DNA of 64,000 nucleotides from positions 972,314 to 1,036,313 of the forward strand of contig BDGG01000015.1 of the NCBI GenBank assembly GCA_001949185.1, read 5' to 3'. The stretch's first letter is position 1, and the number at the start of each line of letters is the position of its first letter. Below, in pieces: positions 1 through 12,058 of this stretch. The translations under genes were made by a program, and so were the position numbers. Source of the stretch: Ramazzottius varieornatus (Eukaryota; Tardigrada; Eutardigrada; Parachela; Ramazzottiidae). A model generated the notes under the pieces. That model did no database searches. It had not been told where the DNA came from and was given only the letters and a program-made list of their open reading frames with translations.

Positions 1-968
1 TGGAATGTGATGCCAATCCAGGGACGGGTAGGAGTATTTGTACTGGCACCATCGTCCAGTTTGTAACGACGGTCGAGTGCGAGCTAGCTAACGAGTCTTT
101 TGTGTAATTTGAAATTTTCGACGTTTTCTGCTCGATATTTGGGCGGTTGATGGCGGTTCGGCTAATTTCAAGGTTCTGAAAACATTCCTGATATGAATTT
201 ATGAAAATATGCTCGGTATGATTAAATCATAGCGCGACCAGAAAGATGTTGGTTGGGGGATAAACTAACATTGACCGTTGTCAGTGTTTGTTTTGAGAAT
301 TGAGTTGAGCGGAAAGTTATTGATTCATTATAGAGGATATGTCCTAGATTAAGGCTCTTCATCAGTTTACAGCGCAGCGCTTGAATCTTGATCGGATGCT
401 AGTGCTGGTCCTTCCGCTGTACCAATTGATCGAGCGGAACTTCTAGCGTTATGCAGTACTTGAGAGCAATCATCATTCAGAAGAGAATAGATTAGGAATT
501 TATGGGCGTTGTAAGGCGATGGTGCTTTACAACTTAGACCAATGTGGCGGACATGCTGCATGTGGGCCGTCGAAAGAGACAGGGCGGACATGATGTCGAG
601 CACTGTGTCGCCTCAGTAGCGCATTTCCGACTAGTGGCGGTTCTTCCTCCAACGGTACGTGAGAAAACTATTAAAAGCCGCTTTTTTCCATAATTTTCTT
701 TGGTTGTTGCTCTGCGTTATCCAGTCGTCTAATCCATCGTGGGTTTTACAGCGCCCGGCACCAACTCTGCGAGGCTGTAAGCTGTGGCTCACTGCTCTGA
801 GAAGCCATTAGCTGACTTTGCCTGGTGGTGGCTTCCAGCTTTCATCTCTCGTTTCTTGACCATGACAGGTCGGGCCGATGGACAAGGAAGTTGCCGGTGG
901 AGGACTCTGTGTCTAGCTATCTTCCTACGTGAGTCGAACCCACTACCAATTATTACCCCTGCCAGAGT
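1..968. other. Left-edge region without a supported gene
   Basis: Short open frames are present on both strands but none gives a recognisable protein or a convincing exon chain. Part of this stretch may hold the 5' UTR or the cytoplasmic N-terminal exon of the M13 peptidase that follows. A 37-nt segment at about 929–965 begins GTGAGT and ends CCAG and could be a very short intron, but the reading frames on its two sides do not join cleanly, so no exon is called. Confidence 0.5.
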
Positions 969-3900
969 TTGTCCTTCCTTCTGGTCGGTGGTTGCTGTCG
1001 TGTTGATATTGACGATGGTTTATTCGATGTTGACAAAGACTTCGACGTTTATTTGACCTCAGTTTTTTTTTTCGTTCTGGCGACAGATGTTATTGCTAAT
1101 GGCTCGTCGATGGTCATCGAGCACATAACACCGCGCCTACAGATACCTGTCCAACCTGCGATGCTGAAACAGCCGTCGGCTAACCTGACAGCGGAAGCGA
1201 ACAATGATGTACAGCGCAACAACACCATCGCTGATCTTGACCATCTGACCATTAGTAAGTAACCCTAGATCCAATCAAGTGGCAGTCAAAAGCCACCGCT
1301 CGTTTTTTCAATGAGATGATTGCTTCATCTGCCGCTAAAATTTCCGGGGGTATGTCTCTGAGGCCTTGGGGGCAAAAGAAAAGCCAGTGTACAGAATTTT
1401 GATGTGAAAGTTTTTAGAACGAGATAAGAATGATAAAGTGTTACTGTCATGAAGAATCCCACGCATGCTATTGCTCGGCGCGGAAAGCGAGCATTGCGTG
1501 ACAGACCTTTCGACCGACGAACTTGCAAAGCGTAGCGGTGTAAGATGGACAAATTGTTGTAGAGCTTGATGGTGGGCCAGTATATTCATCCAGAAAGAGA
1601 CAGCTGAACAGCTTTAGAGTTGTCCAAATAAACCGTAGGTAAAGAGAGATCTTTTTACGGTGATCAACTTGGGTTCCTTGCAGGTGCCGACATCGGAGAA
1701 CCCATTTCGACACCACCTAGCATCACTACCACCACCACCGCAGAAAGCAATGCCACCATCTGTACCAGCCCGGACTGCTACCGAATCGGTAATGGTCTCT
1801 GGCACTTTTCCTGGTCGTTAGTAGCTCCAACAAAGTTTGCCTGTTTATTTAGCTCGCTCCATGGCCAAAGCAATGAATGTGTCCATCGACCCATGTCAAG
1901 ACTTTTACGATTACGCCTGCGGAAACTGGACATCGTACAATCCAATTCCGGGTATAACTGCATGGGCTGGTCTGATTGTGACTTTATTTATCGGAAGTTC
2001 ATGCATGTCTTTGACAGATGACCAAGGCAGCTGGGATAACTTTCAAGTTGTATGTATCGCACGTTGTCCAGTTTGTGGTGTTCTTGAAACCCTCTTCCGC
2101 TGACACTGTCAGCTTCCGCATTATGCAATTATTTTTTCGTCTAGGTTGCCCTGAAGGTTAGCAAGCAGCTTCAAGGTTCGTGGAGAAACTCATGAACCGT
2201 TTGATAGCTTATTGACTGGCCTCGTCTCTGGTGATGAGTACATTCTGTTCTGCAGACGTTCTGGGAAAGTCTGACCCGACCGACTTGTCGACGGCCAGGA
2301 ACAAAGCCCGCACTTTCTATCAAGCATGCCTCGATACCGGTAACACATTCCCAGCACATTTGTTGTGAGGATGTTGTCACGATGACCTTGTTATGCAGAT
2401 CGAATGGAGAGAATGGGATCGGCTCCACTGATGAAGATTCTACAGTCGGCGCTGGGCGGCTGGCCCATCCTGCAAATGTCGGCCTGCAAGTGGAACAGCA
2501 GCGACTTCAACTGGTTGGAGACTATTCGTCGCACCAAAAAGTACGGCTTCGGCCTCTTCCTGGACTGGGCCGGTGCAGCCGACCCGCAGAAGCCTCAACG
2601 CAACATGATCCACTTCGGCGAAGGTAGTCTAGGTATGGGTTCCCGCAAGTACTACTTCACCAACACATCCCAGTATGTCCGAGACGCCTACAAAGGTCTC
2701 ATGCGCAACCTCATTGTTATGTTGCGCGATGACTCGGGATACATTACGCCAGGGACTTTGATGGAAGTGCAGAAGGAAGCCGATGAAATTTACGACTTCG
2801 AAAGCTTCCTTGCAAATGTACGTACATGTCAATTTACCGTAGTGGACTGTTGGCCTATAATATGGTCACCTTTTCATCCACCTGCCCACTCGTGACCGGC
2901 CGGGTTGCATAGTTCCATGTGCGTAGGCCGCTGAGATGGTCGCTGAAGTTTCCTGTTATGCTTTCATCTACCTGCATACACGTGGTCATTGAGAATGGCT
3001 ATGAAGCCATGTATGCAGGTGGATGGGAAACCGCAGCTTATTGTTTGTAATATGCATGCGTTTTACTGGTTGCAGATTTCGAGAACGGAAGAAGATCGGC
3101 GCAACTTATCGCTGTCCTTGAACAAGATGACAGTGGAGCAGTTTCACAACCGCTGCTTGAGCGACTCGCTCACTTTGGATCAACTACTAGACTACATGAC
3201 GGAGATCATGCCCAACTCCACCTTGAAAGCTCTGGTTAAGAAGGACCTGATCGTCAACGTCGGAAACCCTGATTACTTTAAGCGCTTACATCGTACCCTC
3301 AGTGAGTACTCTACCGATCCCAAGAAGAGACGCATCTTGGCCAACTACATTGGCTGGCGTTTGACGATGGAGTTCGCCGCCAAAATGACGTTTAAGCTAA
3401 GAGGGGTCGTCGAAGCTTTCTCACAAGCTATCGATGGGACAAAAAAGGAGCCGGATCGTGTCAAGATCTGCGCGGCCAAGGCCAACTCTGTCATGAATAC
3501 GGCAGTTGGTTCCTTGTATGTCAAGAACCACTTCAACGAATCTAGCAAAGCCAAGGTAGAACAAGCCACATCAAATTCAGAATATTCAGAGAAAACAATC
3601 GGCATTTTTCAATAAATATTCTTGTTCATGCTTCTGAGAGTTTTTATTCTGACTAGATTCAAGGCCTGGTCAAGAATATGCGAGAGGCTTATTCACAGTT
3701 ACTGGGTAGTGCGGAATGGATGGACGAAGCCACCCGCAAGAAGGCCTTGGTCAAGCTGGAATCCATGTATGAATACATCGGCTATGCCGATTATATCGTC
3801 AACGACATTGTCAGGCTGGACAAGGAGTATGAAGATGTACGAAATTCCTATACCTAAATATCCTCCCTTTACCCTTTTTTAGAACGAATACACAAAAAGT

Positions 3901-5169
3901 GATCATGTCATGTTGGCTGATTTTTTTGCAGCTGGAGGTTGGACCCGATCATCTGTACAACTGTTTAAACGTTAACAAGTTCGGTCTGGAACAAAATCTG
4001 AAGGACTTGTTGAAGAAGAACAACCGCTCGTTGGACGAGGTCTTAACTCCCGCCGATGTCAACGCCTTCTATGATCCATCTCACAATATTATCGGTAAGT
4101 CAATCTTCCGCCTCCGTCGGCTTCTCTCCTCGCTTTGATCATCTTGTGCTTTTTCTCTGACAGCCTTTGTCGCCGGTATTCTGCAAGCGCCATTCTACGA
4201 CCCGAATCGCCCCGAGTATTTAAATTACGCCGGTATCGGAGCTATCATTGGTCACGAGATAACGCATGGCTTCGATGATCAAGGTATGGTGTGCCGTTGC
4301 GGCTATCCGGCCACTGCAGCCTATAGCTATTGTCTTTGTGTCTTGGACAGGCTCCTTGTTCGACGACCAGGGAACCTTCTCCGACTGGTGGTCGCCCGAC
4401 TCTCGTGGCCACTACACACGCAAAGCAGCCGGCTTGGTCAGCCAGTACAGCCTGTATAGCATAGCCGACCTCGGAAGTATCAACGGCTACCTCACATTGG
4501 GCGAAAACATCGCCGACTGTGGCGGAGTGAAAGAAGCCTACGCTGTACGTACGTCTTACCTGCATCAGTTGTACATCTTCAATAATTGTATCATATGCAT
4601 TGTGGAAGACGGGTATATGAAACGCAACAGATCGTTTTCACAAGTGGCGCACGATATCAGCCAACACCACTGACAAGGTGCGCCACTCACCACAGCGATC
4701 TGGTTCGGTCCATTTGCCCAGCTGCCGTAACATGGGCTGTTGACAAAAGCACGTCGTATTGCATCCATTTGTTGTATTCTGTTGACTGACAATATTGATG
4801 CGGTGTTTTGATCGTTTAGGCCTACCAGCTGTACACAAAGAGGAGGGGCGTCCTAGAGCCCCTTCTACCGGGTTTCCAAGATTACAGCAGGGAGCAAATG
4901 TTCTTCCTTGGAGTAGCCCAAGTAAGATGCCCAATTCCACTATCTGTCCAGCATCTACTGAAGCCTTCACCAAGGGAATTTTCCTGTCGTAGGGATGGTG
5001 TGGGTCAGAGCGAGAAAAGACGACGAGGAACTCTCTTTTGACAGCAAGTCACAGTCCGAAAAAGTTCCGCGTGATCGGTCCTCTCAGTAACATGCCCGAA
5101 TTCGCCCAAGCATTTCACTGTCCGTTGGGCTCTCCCATGAACCCGGTAACGAAGGCTGCTGTATGGTAG
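969..5169 (+). CDS. Neprilysin-like M13 zinc metallopeptidase
   Basis: M13 (neprilysin/ECE) peptidases cleave extracellular peptides at the cell surface. Exons read directly: ~969–1254, 1684–1788, 1853–1951, 2018–2049, 2145–2175, 2256–2339, 2399–2817, 3076–3555, 3657–3836, 3932–4094, 4164–4283, 4351–4542, 4820–4921 and 4993–5169. Signature motifs are VDPC-like [14 protein letters not shown] near the N-terminus, NAFY (substrate binding), the zinc site HEITH at 4253–4267, the third ligand in GENIAD, and HSPKKFR, whose His and Arg have the spacing of the neprilysin transition-state pair. The protein ends in VW, as the family does. Upstream, [15 protein letters not shown] (~975–1040) looks like the single type II membrane anchor, but its join to the following exon is not resolved, so the start is approximate. 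Two conserved cysteines are absent (see findings). The 4543–4819 intron carries a hairpin repeat. Confidence 0.9.
4628..4722. repeat. Intronic GTGGCGCACG hairpin element (M13 gene)
   Basis: The core inverted repeat at 4641–4690 opens with CAAGTGGCGCACG and closes with GGTGCGCCACTCAC. Flanks resemble other copies (ATCGTTTTC on the left, GATCTGGTTCGGTCCATTTGCC on the right). It lies wholly in an intron. Confidence 0.75.
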
Positions 5170-5491
5170 GTAGATGCTTGTCCCTTATTTTGCACACCTA
5201 TGTCGATTTTCAGTCCTATAAGTTTTAAACTTGATCTGACGCGCCGCGGTGAAATCCCTGTGACACGCATGGACAGTTATCAATTTTAATTTGTTTGTTT
5301 TGTTTCATTTCATACATGCTGATCTTCATTGCCGCATAGTCATATCTTGCTAACTTGAGACTAATGTACAAGTTAACGGCTAAATTCTGCAAAGAGAGAG
5401 TAAGCTCGGTCCGCCATCAAGTGTCCGTTGTTGAGTCAGTCAGGATTGGTAGTGGCCTTCCACAGGTTCCCTGTAGCCGCAGTTTCCTAGG

Positions 5492-6146
5492 TTATCCCGT
5501 ATTTTGGAACATTGTGCCATCTTGATTTATGCCTTGGGACATGGAGGCCGTGGGGGCGAACTGAGACTGCGACTGGAAGAGGGGGTTCAGGGGTGGCAGC
5601 GGCGGCAGCGGAGCAAATCCGCCAAAGTTGTCGGCAGCGCCACCAGCAGAGGCCATCATTGGTTTGTAGCACGGATCACTGGGCGTCAAATTCCAGCCGA
5701 AATCACAGCGGTTCTTGTCCCCCGAAAACACCTATCATCATCGCAACCACGTCGTGTTTCACAATGGTTAATTTTTGGCGGCAAGAATTCTTCTAACAGA
5801 ACTGAAACGTCGGCTAATGAACTGAACAGGATTGTTATCTCAGGTGGCGCACGTTCTCAATGTGTTTGGCTGGTAGGGTGCGTCACTTGAGAAGACGATC
5901 CTGTTTAAGTCATTCGCCGACGTCCGAATAAAGCTTTGTGCTCACCAGAGTTCCCGGACAGGATGAAAAGGTGGCGCATGAATCCCAGCAGTTGGCAAAC
6001 TTGCGGCATTCGTTGGGGACAGCAAACTGACCTCGGGCTTCCAGGCACAAAGGACTGTTGGACTCGCAGGTTAGAGCTCCTTCCACACTGGAGGAATAGA
6101 AGGCCAGGCTCAGCGCAAGGGCGGATATAAGGATCACATAAGCCAT
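5492..6146 (-). CDS. Secreted peritrophin-type chitin-binding protein
   Basis: Two exons, 5946–6146 and 5492–5731, joined in phase 0, encode about 146 residues. The N-terminus (MAYVILISALALSLAF) is a typical cleaved signal peptide. A single Cys-rich module follows, with the order C-x5-C … F-x2-PNEC-x2-F-x2-C … C-x2-G … C-x-FG … DPC. This is the pattern of the CBM14/peritrophin-A chitin-binding domain, which binds chitin in cuticle or gut lining. After the domain comes a low-complexity tail rich in Gly, Pro, Ser and Gln that ends at 5492. The start ATG at 6146 is the first in frame and begins the signal peptide. The intron (5732–5945) contains a complete copy of the hairpin repeat. A single domain and a flexible tail suggest an extracellular matrix or cuticle component; the exact tissue cannot be inferred. 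Confidence 0.8.
5808..5922. repeat. Complete intronic hairpin element, 115 bp
   Basis: Clearest full-length copy of the family. Outer arms start CGTCGGCTAATGAACTG and end with the near-complement AAGTCATTCGCCGACG; inner arms are AGGTGGCGCACG and GGTGCGTCACTT around TTTGGCTGG. Almost the whole 115 bp can fold back on itself. It sits inside the intron of the chitin-binding gene. Confidence 0.75.
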
Positions 6147-7272
6147 TTTGCTGGAAGGCGATGAAAAGGGGAAGAAGGAAAAATAGTCAGCGTCGCCTTC
6201 AGTGAAGATGATGCGCTATAATATTAAAGTGACAGACGTCAAGTCGGCGACCTGGCTTGTGTTGCGCGTACTTCCGTTTGGTGAAGAGGAGTGTCAGCAA
6301 GGAAAGTGCTTGTTGCGCTCATGTTGTTGGTGGAAGACCTCAGATAAACATCGACACGACGACGGCAAAGGCAGTAAGCGGCCAGTTATGTATATACAGG
6401 AAGTCTGACAAGTTTGAAACGACGAAAGACTTTGAAGCCCAAGCCAGGACTAATCCTTGATCTCTACTCGGTCCTGCCGTCTCTGTCTACGTGGGTAGCG
6501 GAAGCAGGTCCTACAACAATTTGAGCAGGACATAAAGTTGTTCTAAGCGGGCTTATGGGAAGGACAGCGGCTACCTTCAAGTTGAATGTTAGACTGTGGC
6601 AGCCGGGATTACAGGTTATTCGCTCTTCAAAGATGGCCGAGACGGATACCGGACAGGGCAAACCTTCCTGACTGTTCACCTCAACGTAATCGATACAAAG
6701 AAGATTACCTACGCACTGTACAGACCTTCACAGCAATAATGCTATATCAGCGAAATGTATATAATATTTTCTTACCACACAATACCAGGATTCGGCAAGA
6801 TCAGAAGTGGGATAAGAAGTATCGTTTTCGGACGCTGGACATTTACATGACGTGAAATCAGACGCCATCTGCAGCTCAGTGAGTGCTGACGTGTAGGCCA
6901 GCTTCAGGCACCAGCCTGACTTGCTTGTTGATTAGTAATGACTAACCCAGTCTGGCGAAGCCAACTTTTCGACTTTTAAGTTTTAACTCTGGAGCGCTCT
7001 GTTTTCTTCCCGTTCTCTGTGTTGGGATCTTTGATGTGCGTACTGCATTCTCCAGGTTTATCTTCATTGCATCTTACTTAAACGAATCTTTGGGACGCTC
7101 AGGTATGGCTTTGCTGAAACTGTGGAAGCTGGTGGATGGGCATCATGGGCTCGAAGCGCACCCAGCGTGCTGATGTGTTTGATCTGTGGTTGTTTTGCTC
7201 TTGGCGGATGCCACCTTTAAGTTCTCAGGGTTCTAGTGACCGAGCATACAACATGGATTTCTTGCAGGCAAG
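6147..7272. other. Intergenic region, divergent 5' ends
   Basis: This separates the chitin-binding gene (−) from OSTC (+), so both promoters should lie here. A 5'-UTR intron of OSTC probably ends at TTTCTTGCAG just before 7269. No other coding exon is supported. Confidence 0.5.
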
Positions 7273-8075
7273 ATGTTGGACTTTGTTTACAATCAGACTA
7301 TCTTCGGAGTCCTGCAACCACCAAACATCAAGCTGAAGCGTCCAACATGGATCCGTCAACCGGCGCCCATGACGGTCTTCGCTGGCATCCTTCTCTCCTA
7401 TTTTCTCGTTACCGGAGGTAAGCTGCGCAGAGTTTTGCATATGCTGCACCTTAGCTAAAGATACGCCAATTTATAGACGTTCATATCCGCGTCAGTGGTA
7501 GATGTCTTGGCTTATATGAATTTCTGAAGGGATACAGTGTACGACAAAATAAACCGTTAAAAATGGGTGTTGGATGGAGCCAGATGGATAAAGCCAATGA
7601 AATTTGCGCATGCAGCGAAATATAATTCTCATTGGCTGACTTGTAAATAAGCTCTAGCTGCACTGTTACGCCTATTTTTAACTGTCAATTTTGTCGTACA
7701 CTGTATCAATCAGTATCATGGGAATAATTGTGCGACTTGATCGGGATATTATTTCTTCTTGCAGGTGTGATTTACGACGTCATCGTGGAGCCACCTTCCA
7801 TCGGCAGCACCACCGATGAGAATGGACATTCACGACCCGTAGCTTTCATGCCTTGGCGGGTGAACGGACAGTACATCATGGAAGGATTGGCGGCTAGTTT
7901 TCTCTTCACACTGGGAAGCCTAGGTTTCATTATATTCGATCAGACAAACAACCCCTTGATGCCCAAACTCAACCGTTCTATTTGGGTGGGTGTGGGATTC
8001 GTTTGCATCCTCGTCTCTTTTGGCATGTGCTGGGTTTTCATGCGCATGAAACTCCCCGGATACCTCCAGAACTAA
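7273..8075 (+). CDS. OSTC: Oligosaccharyltransferase complex subunit OSTC (DC2)
   Basis: Exons 7273–7417 and 7765–8075 give about 151 residues, close to the 149 of human OSTC. OSTC is a small three-pass ER membrane subunit of the STT3A oligosaccharyltransferase that docks the enzyme onto the translocon for co-translational N-glycosylation. Diagnostic stretches are PPNIKLKRP at the N-terminus, [18 protein letters not shown] across the splice, [19 protein letters not shown], and the C-terminal [10 protein letters not shown]. Three hydrophobic segments are visible. The ATG at 7273 lies directly after a TTCTTGCAG acceptor, consistent with an intron in the 5' UTR. The coding intron (7418–7764) contains a miniature transposon. 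Confidence 0.95.
7531..7707. mobile_element. Tc1/mariner-like MITE in OSTC intron
   Basis: The 177-bp element is bounded by perfect 20-bp terminal inverted repeats beginning GATACAGTGTACGAC; weaker complementarity extends to about 34 bp. The TA dinucleotide at each edge and the CAGTG start match Tc1/mariner insertions. No open frame, so it is non-autonomous. Inserted in the OSTC intron. Confidence 0.8.
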
Positions 8076-8388
8076 CCCTGTCATCCTGACCCTTCCTGAC
8101 ATCATTCTACTAAACTTTTCATACGTTTTTCAAGAAGGCTTTTACCAGGGTTGTATTTTAAGATCGCGGCGATATGAATATTTGATGAGCGGCAAAAAAG
8201 CAGGAAGTGAGGAAATAAAATTTCGTGAAATGAGGATTCCAGACTGACTATGGTACCTGAATATTTGACAATGCAAACCAACTAAGAAGGAACATCAAAG
8301 GAGCATAAACATAAACGAAAGATAAATGTTCGGAAAACGACGGGAGATATAATGAGAGAAATAAATGTTTGAACTTCCGGTCCCGTCT

Positions 8389-10190
8389 TTATCCGTGAAT
8401 ATGGATGTCCAGAGATCCGATGCTGTTGTACTGCGGGATGACCCAGGTAAGCAGATACGTTTCGGTCAGCGTGTCCAGGACGGCTTTGACGGACACCTGA
8501 ACTTGTTCGACGTATGAATGAGCTTGAGCGATGAGAGGTTGGGACAAGTCGTGGACGCTTTGAGCCTGCAAAACAACGGACAACTTGACCACACTACCGC
8601 CGCGCGTGTCACCTTACACAGGACTTCCCAGTTTCGGCACGTTGACCGCTCACGAGACAACATGGAAAAGCATGGCTCGCAGATTCTCATCTAGAAGCCG
8701 GGCAAACGTTTTGAAGCAGTCCGTATTTCAAGTGGCGCACGCTTCCAGCCATGACTTCGGACACGTGCGCCACTTGAGATGAAAAATGTGCTCTAAGTCA
8801 TTTGCCCAACTGTCATTTGACAAGAGACGGAAGAACGAGAAGTGACGAGGGAGAGTACCTCACGAACTTGGTGAAGAAGGTTTCCCGCAGCGTTGCTGGC
8901 CGAGTGAAGAGTATCAGTCAGATGTTGAGGAAGGAAGCGTGTGACATCGGGAAGGGTCTTCTCGAGGGTTTCTTTAGTCTGTGCAGTGAGGCGTTGAAGA
9001 AGAGTAAGGGCATATTCCTCGACCTTACTGCGACTAACGTGCTCACCCACATCCGGAACCGACCATTGTCCCGTCATGGACAGAGACAGTCGACGGATCT
9101 CTTCCCACATGTGCTGGATGGAAGCGGTGGAATGTTCGGCAGTTTCTCGGAGAGTGTGGACAATGTGCAGAGCTTGAGCCAACTGTTGCGCTGCTTGAAT
9201 GTTGTCGGCCAGACGAGCGCTGACACGAGTTCGAATCTTGTTGCTGATGATCTTGGCGTGCTCCATGTGGCGGTTCTCACTTTCCGGATCGACGTATGTG
9301 GAAACGAAATGGTCGCGCTCATCTATGTGAAAAGAACAGCGTCAGTACGTACAACAAGGAAGTAACAGCACTGTAACGGCAGCAAATCAACCAATCATGT
9401 ATAATGAACGATACAAGAAAATCGCGCCTTCGGATAGAACCGAAAGTATAGGAGTTACTTTGCGGGAGAAGCTTGTCCACGACCAAGTCGGCAGCCTTCA
9501 AGGTCCATTCGACGGTTTGAGACAGCTTGTACAACGATTTACGGATGAGTGCAGACTTGGCAGAAGAAAAACCAACGTCCTTGACCAGCCAGAGTTTGTC
9601 CTTCGTCTCCTTGTACTTTAGAACGGTGCTTTCCTTCATGTCTGTCAGCTGAGCAAGCTGTGGTTGAATCTTTTCGTAGTACAACCATCTGCCTTGGTAG
9701 GCGATCTAGAAAGACAGGCGGAACTCCACAGCGAATATCTCTAGGCTGACAAAGTGCGATAGCCTACCTCGTCGGGAGTGAAAGTGATGACCGGGAGTCT
9801 TTCTTCCACAGATTTCAAGATCTGAACTGCTGTGCTATCCGCGTAACTGACTGCAACCACAAATGAAATATGAACTGTCCATAAAAAATACTGGTGAGGT
9901 GGAGGATGCTTACGTGGGCGCTGCAGGCCAGTCTTGGCAGCGAGTTGTGAAGCAATCATCCAGGAAGCAGTCGTAGCATCTTCCCCCTTTTCCAGGACTA
10001 GTGTCAGAAGGCTATTTCGTTGTTTGACGGCCTGGTAGACCTGGGAAACTCGAGACAGAGTCAGAGCTACCAGTGGCAGATGGGAAATTCGCTGGACGAA
10101 ATGCTCCTCATCCTCGTGATGGTCGTAACCGTTCGAGCCGTTGACAGAGTACTCGACGTCCACCTTCCGCACATACTTCTGGCTCTTCAT
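8389..10190 (-). CDS. Perilipin (lipid-droplet PAT-family protein)
   Basis: Perilipins coat lipid droplets and gate access of lipases. Exons: 9914–10190, 9768–9850, 9459–9705, 8859–9322, a small exon near 8630–8693, and 8389 to about 8592. The N-terminal PAT signature is clear: RISHLPLVALTLSRVSQVY, then LEKGED, AKTGL and ILKSVEERLPVI, followed by the repetitive amphipathic 11-mer-like region (DVGFSSAKSALIRKSLYKL). The C-terminal part is long and helical and ends SLDIHIHG. Total length is near 430 residues, within the usual 400–500. Start ATG is at 10190. Boundaries of the fifth exon are ambiguous: DENLRAMLFHVVS reads best, but needs a less typical acceptor. The intron beside it contains a hairpin repeat. 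Confidence 0.85.
8729..8777. repeat. Intronic hairpin repeat (perilipin)
   Basis: Arms CAAGTGGCGCACG and CGTGCGCCACTTG are perfect complements over 13 bp, around a short spacer with the shared CCAGCC motif. Right flank AAGTCATTTGCC matches other copies. Confidence 0.75.
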
Positions 10191-10770
10191 TTCAGTCTGC
10201 CGATACTGTCGAGACTCACCCTAATAACAGACCTGCAAAAATAGACAAGATGTTTCTTGGTGTACTTCCTGCTCGTGATGTTACTGTAGTATAAAGGTAA
10301 CTCGATCTGGCACCAGTGGAGGAACTTACCACTTGATGAAAAGAGAAAATACTTCCGATCGGCGATTCGCGATATCAGACCGGTTTGTTTTTTTGAACTG
10401 GTCTATATGCTACAGTGTAATGAAAATGTAATCTCTTTGATCTCCTTGGCTCTTGAAGACAGGGCCTCCTCGGTAAGATCTTATCAAGGAATGAACTCCA
10501 ACGAGCAGGTGGAGACACAAGTCCAAGCACCAAAGGTCTTATACGAGTGAAGTTTGAACCGTTCTCTTTGGCGAATTCATTCCAAAGTCCAATGTATACG
10601 GTAAAAATTTGTCGTCGAGTTTCAGGAAAGCGTGTTCAGACGGTGAACTGCAAGACAGACCCTGCAAGCAAAGAACTTCGGACTCTTCTTATGGAAGAGC
10701 ATCATCGTTCTCACAGCGGTCAGTAAAACAAACAAAAACGGTCAACAGCCTCGGTTAGAAGGATAACATT
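10191..10770. other. Spacer between perilipin 5' end and COX18 3' end
   Basis: Both neighbours are on the minus strand. The stretch should contain the perilipin promoter and 5' UTR and the COX18 3' UTR. No further exon or repeat is recognised. Confidence 0.5.
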
Positions 10771-12058
10771 TCAAGAGATTGTGTTCTTGGGACGAGTGAA
10801 CAATCGTGAAAATAAAGCCTGGTACGGCCGAGCTGCGCCAGCAACTACGGGAACACGGAAGAAAGCCAGAGCTCGCGGGTTCAACAAAACAAAAAACTGT
10901 ACAAGTCCGAAGAAGCTTGACAGTAACCAGTAGAGCGAAACTCCCTACAAGAAGGTAATTTTTGAAGTTGTCACTTGCGCTGTAGAGACAAGAGACTTAC
11001 GGTCGGCATCAGAGCTGTGATGAAGACCACAAGAAGGGATGTCACTCTCGTCGACCAGATGACGAAGCTGATCAACCTCGTCCGTTGTTGAATACTGCTG
11101 AAATGCAGTTCACTAAGAACGAAGCTCATCAAGCCGTTCAAGACAGGTATGGCCCACGTGCGGTCAGGACGAGTGAGGTCGCGGAACCATAAAGCTCCTT
11201 CTTGGCTGAGTTGTGCTCGAGATGTCACCCTCGCTGCCTCTCCATTTCTTCCGGCGCACAAGTTACGCAGAGCGCAGGACATGCATATCCACAGAGGTAT
11301 TTGAAGCAGAGGAAGTAAAATGTTCTTGGCGGGATGGCAGTTGTCCTGGACATAGAGGTTGCTCCGATGTTTTCTAATCTACCAGAACCATAAAGCTGGA
11401 AAAGAACGTGTGTGTGACATTCATGCACCTGCATACGCCGAGTTATGCTTTTATATTGGTACAGCTGTACGCAAGTACGTGTCCCAAGCGGTAACACCGT
11501 AACAGTTGTTACCGTCCGCAAGTGCGCATGACGTCATCGCGGACTGAACTAAGCATCGTTAGGTTGATGACGTCATGCGGCACAAATAAGTGTAATTCCT
11601 GGACGACGAACCTCGATGTTAAACACTTGGTTTGCCTTCTCCTCATCCCATTTGAACATACGCTGTGCTTGCTTCACCTCCTGGAACAGCTCCTTGGCTA
11701 GTTCATCCATCTTTGGTTTGAGCAAGACGAGCTTGGCTGTTATTCGGCGCTGGATGATGGCGAAAGGGAAGGTTATGAGAGATCGCGCCATCAGCACCGT
11801 CAAGGGAATGGTCGCCCACCATGGTGTGCCAGTGCTTTCGTGGATGACTTGCAGGGATCGCTCCAGAAATTTGACGGCGGATGTATCAGCGATGAAGTCT
11901 AAAGGTGCGTACGAATTGAAAAACCGACCTTTCACGATGTACAAGGTAGCGCGACGTCCTGACACGCGTCCAGCATAACAAGACGCTCCGACCGGAAGTC
12001 CTCTTGAAGACGACCGTAACACTGCGCGCGCACCGCAGACCAGCCTAAGCAACACCAT
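10771..12058 (-). CDS. COX18: COX18-type mitochondrial inner-membrane insertase
   Basis: COX18 belongs to the YidC/Oxa1/Alb3 family and translocates the C-terminus of COX2 across the inner membrane during complex IV assembly. Exons: 11612–12058, 11001–11378 and 10771–10944, about 333 residues, matching human COX18. The N-terminus is Arg/Ser-rich with few acidic residues, as in a mitochondrial presequence. Family motifs are STGTPWWATIPLTVLMAR, LYVQDNCHPAKNILLPL, IPLWICMSCALRNL and, in the last exon, SLYWLLSSFFGLVQ. The ATG at 12058 opens the presequence; a GTG codon directly before it is not a start. The first donor is GTTCGT rather than GTAAGT or GTGAGT, a variant also seen at two other introns in this window. 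Confidence 0.92.

Noticed and set aside
1684-1788. Thr-rich stretch upstream of the M13 core as a separate gene
   Set aside because: It splices in phase to the M13 ectodomain and forms the juxtamembrane stalk with the expected Cys pair.
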